Positions 63,392 to 64,000 of a DNA stretch of 64,000 nucleotides are shown here, piece after piece. Position 1 is the first letter of the stretch; the number at the start of each line of letters is the position of its first letter. The stretch covers positions 186,001-250,000 of the forward strand of contig NZ_FQZK01000006.1 of assembly GCF_900141985.1 (NCBI RefSeq). The letters are read 5' to 3'. Source of the DNA: Nocardiopsis flavescens (GTDB lineage Bacteria > Actinomycetota > Actinomycetes > Streptosporangiales > Streptosporangiaceae). The notes under the pieces are model-generated. The model saw nothing but the letters and a program-made list of their open reading frames with translations. It was not told the origin of the DNA and made no database searches. Both the position numbers and the translations under genes were made by a program.

Positions 63392-64000
63392 CCAGCACAA
63401 GGTCAGTACAGGTGGACCCCCACCTCGCGGAGCACTTTGCCGTCCCGTGACAGCCGCCCACGGTCCGCAACTGCCTCCGTCACAAGGCCACCCAGAAATA
63501 TGCGTGCTTTACCGTCCAAAGTGCTGCTTGCAGACTCTTTGCCCAAATATGCCCTTTACGCCCGACTCCGAGCACTCCAGCCACGCACAGTAATCGAACG
63601 GGCATCCCAGTATTGATCGTCGCAGCAGCGAACCCCGGCCTGGTAGCGAGCAAGGACTGGCGGGAGTGGGTGTCCGAGCTAAGCTCCCACTCCGCCAGTA
63701 ACCAGACGTTCTTGCGCTCCAGGACGCTGAGCAGAAGCAGCAGGCAAAATTTGGCCTACAGCCAAGCCGACGCAGCCGAAGAACAGAGCCAAGACCTGCA
63801 AGAACAGTTCGTTGAACCGACTCTCCTACACTGAGGCACCAGCCTCTATTAGAGTAGACGGAACGGCTACCGGTAACCACCCAATCCCAACACACCGATA
63901 TGATTACCGCAGTGATCGTCTCATCTCCGAGCCTCGATGCAGAAGAACCTTCAAAGACGCACAGATGTTCGAGACAGGGGCGGTGCCACAGAAGCAGAAT

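Larger units (their letters stand above)
63304..64000. other. Low-GC right end, probable edge of an integrated element
   Basis: GC drops from over 70 % to roughly 55 %. Codon-like patterns of the rest of the window disappear. The only frames (for example 63613-63834, plus; 63509-63895, minus) have no RBS or domain. A TATGAT box at 63899-63904 with a GTG 7 bp later could start a leaderless gene running off the edge (63912 onward). Nothing else is identified. Confidence 0.55.

Noticed and set aside
63509-63895. 128-codon minus-strand frame in the low-GC end
   Set aside because: Cys/Ser/Arg-rich text without domain or RBS; lower GC makes it less likely to be a shadow but nothing supports coding.

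Overview
The window is very GC-rich (about 70-75 %), with GTG and TTG starts, 4-bp ATGA/GTGA stop-start overlaps, SARP/AfsR and LuxR regulators, an F420-type oxidoreductase and leaderless-looking promoters. This points to an actinomycete, most likely a Nocardiopsis-like member of the Streptosporangiales. The genus is inferred from gene content and style only.

Region 1 (about 2.8-24.8 kb) is the highlight: a class II lanthipeptide locus with five precursor genes and three LanM synthetases. One pair looks like a two-component lantibiotic. An alpha-type peptide (21111-21302, CTLSVEC motif) precedes its own LanM (17897-20911). A beta-type peptide (17580-17795, ending CPTTVCTSRC as in haloduracin/lichenicidin beta) precedes a divergent LanM (14665-17493). 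A second alpha-like peptide (8477-8671) precedes a third LanM (5353-8352) and a C39-peptidase ABC exporter LanT (3045-5189). Two more precursors stand alone: 9833-10006 and 21586-21765. Four precursor genes share an upstream element, CTCCCCAAAGTCCAATGG, at exactly the same distance (20 bp) from a CAGGAT-like -10. This is a cluster-wide promoter class, probably read through the LuxR (9364) or SARP (21862-24723) regulators. Tailoring and self-protection candidates are an O-methyltransferase, a luciferase-like/F420 oxidoreductase, an ABC pair (12844-14540), and two overlooked small genes: a 59-aa two-TM protein (2816-2995) and a 59-aa secreted peptide (8877-9056). An internally deleted ABC transporter remnant (11285-11797) marks past rearrangement. 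An unrelated-looking ABC pair (3-2602) sits at the left edge.

Region 2 (25.6-36.1 kb) is a myo-inositol catabolism and uptake operon on the minus strand (iolG, iolC, aldolase, iolB, iolD, TIM-barrel isomerase, then binding lipoprotein, permease and ATPase). It is divergent from a GntR/UTRA repressor, with a TGTCTAGACA operator in the shared promoter region.

Region 3 (36.2-43.4 kb) is mixed: a DUF1345-like membrane protein, an HSL-type hydrolase, an aminoglycoside-phosphotransferase-like kinase, a CoA-transferase, a truncated pyruvate phosphate dikinase-like protein coupled to a winged-helix protein behind an AT-rich operator, and a cupin.

Region 4 (43.8-49.3 kb) is a zinc-uptake locus of the AztABCD type: a His-rich repeat protein, ATPase, permease, AztC binding protein and two AztD-like lipoproteins, with a perfect Zur-type palindrome between the divergent ATPase and permease genes.

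Region 5 (49.3-56.7 kb) holds an alpha/beta hydrolase and then a TetR-controlled acyl-CoA regulon: acyl-CoA synthetase plus a frameshifted MFS transporter on one side, acyl-CoA dehydrogenase plus an APH-type kinase on the other, both with the same palindromic operator. Region 6 (57.3-63.2 kb) has an ABC exporter, a quinone oxidoreductase with a divergent TetR, and a hydrolase coupled to a virginiamycin B lyase (vgb). The window ends with the 3' part of a tRNA-Arg(UCU)-like gene followed by about 700 bp of clearly lower-GC DNA without recognisable genes, which looks like the edge of an integrated element.
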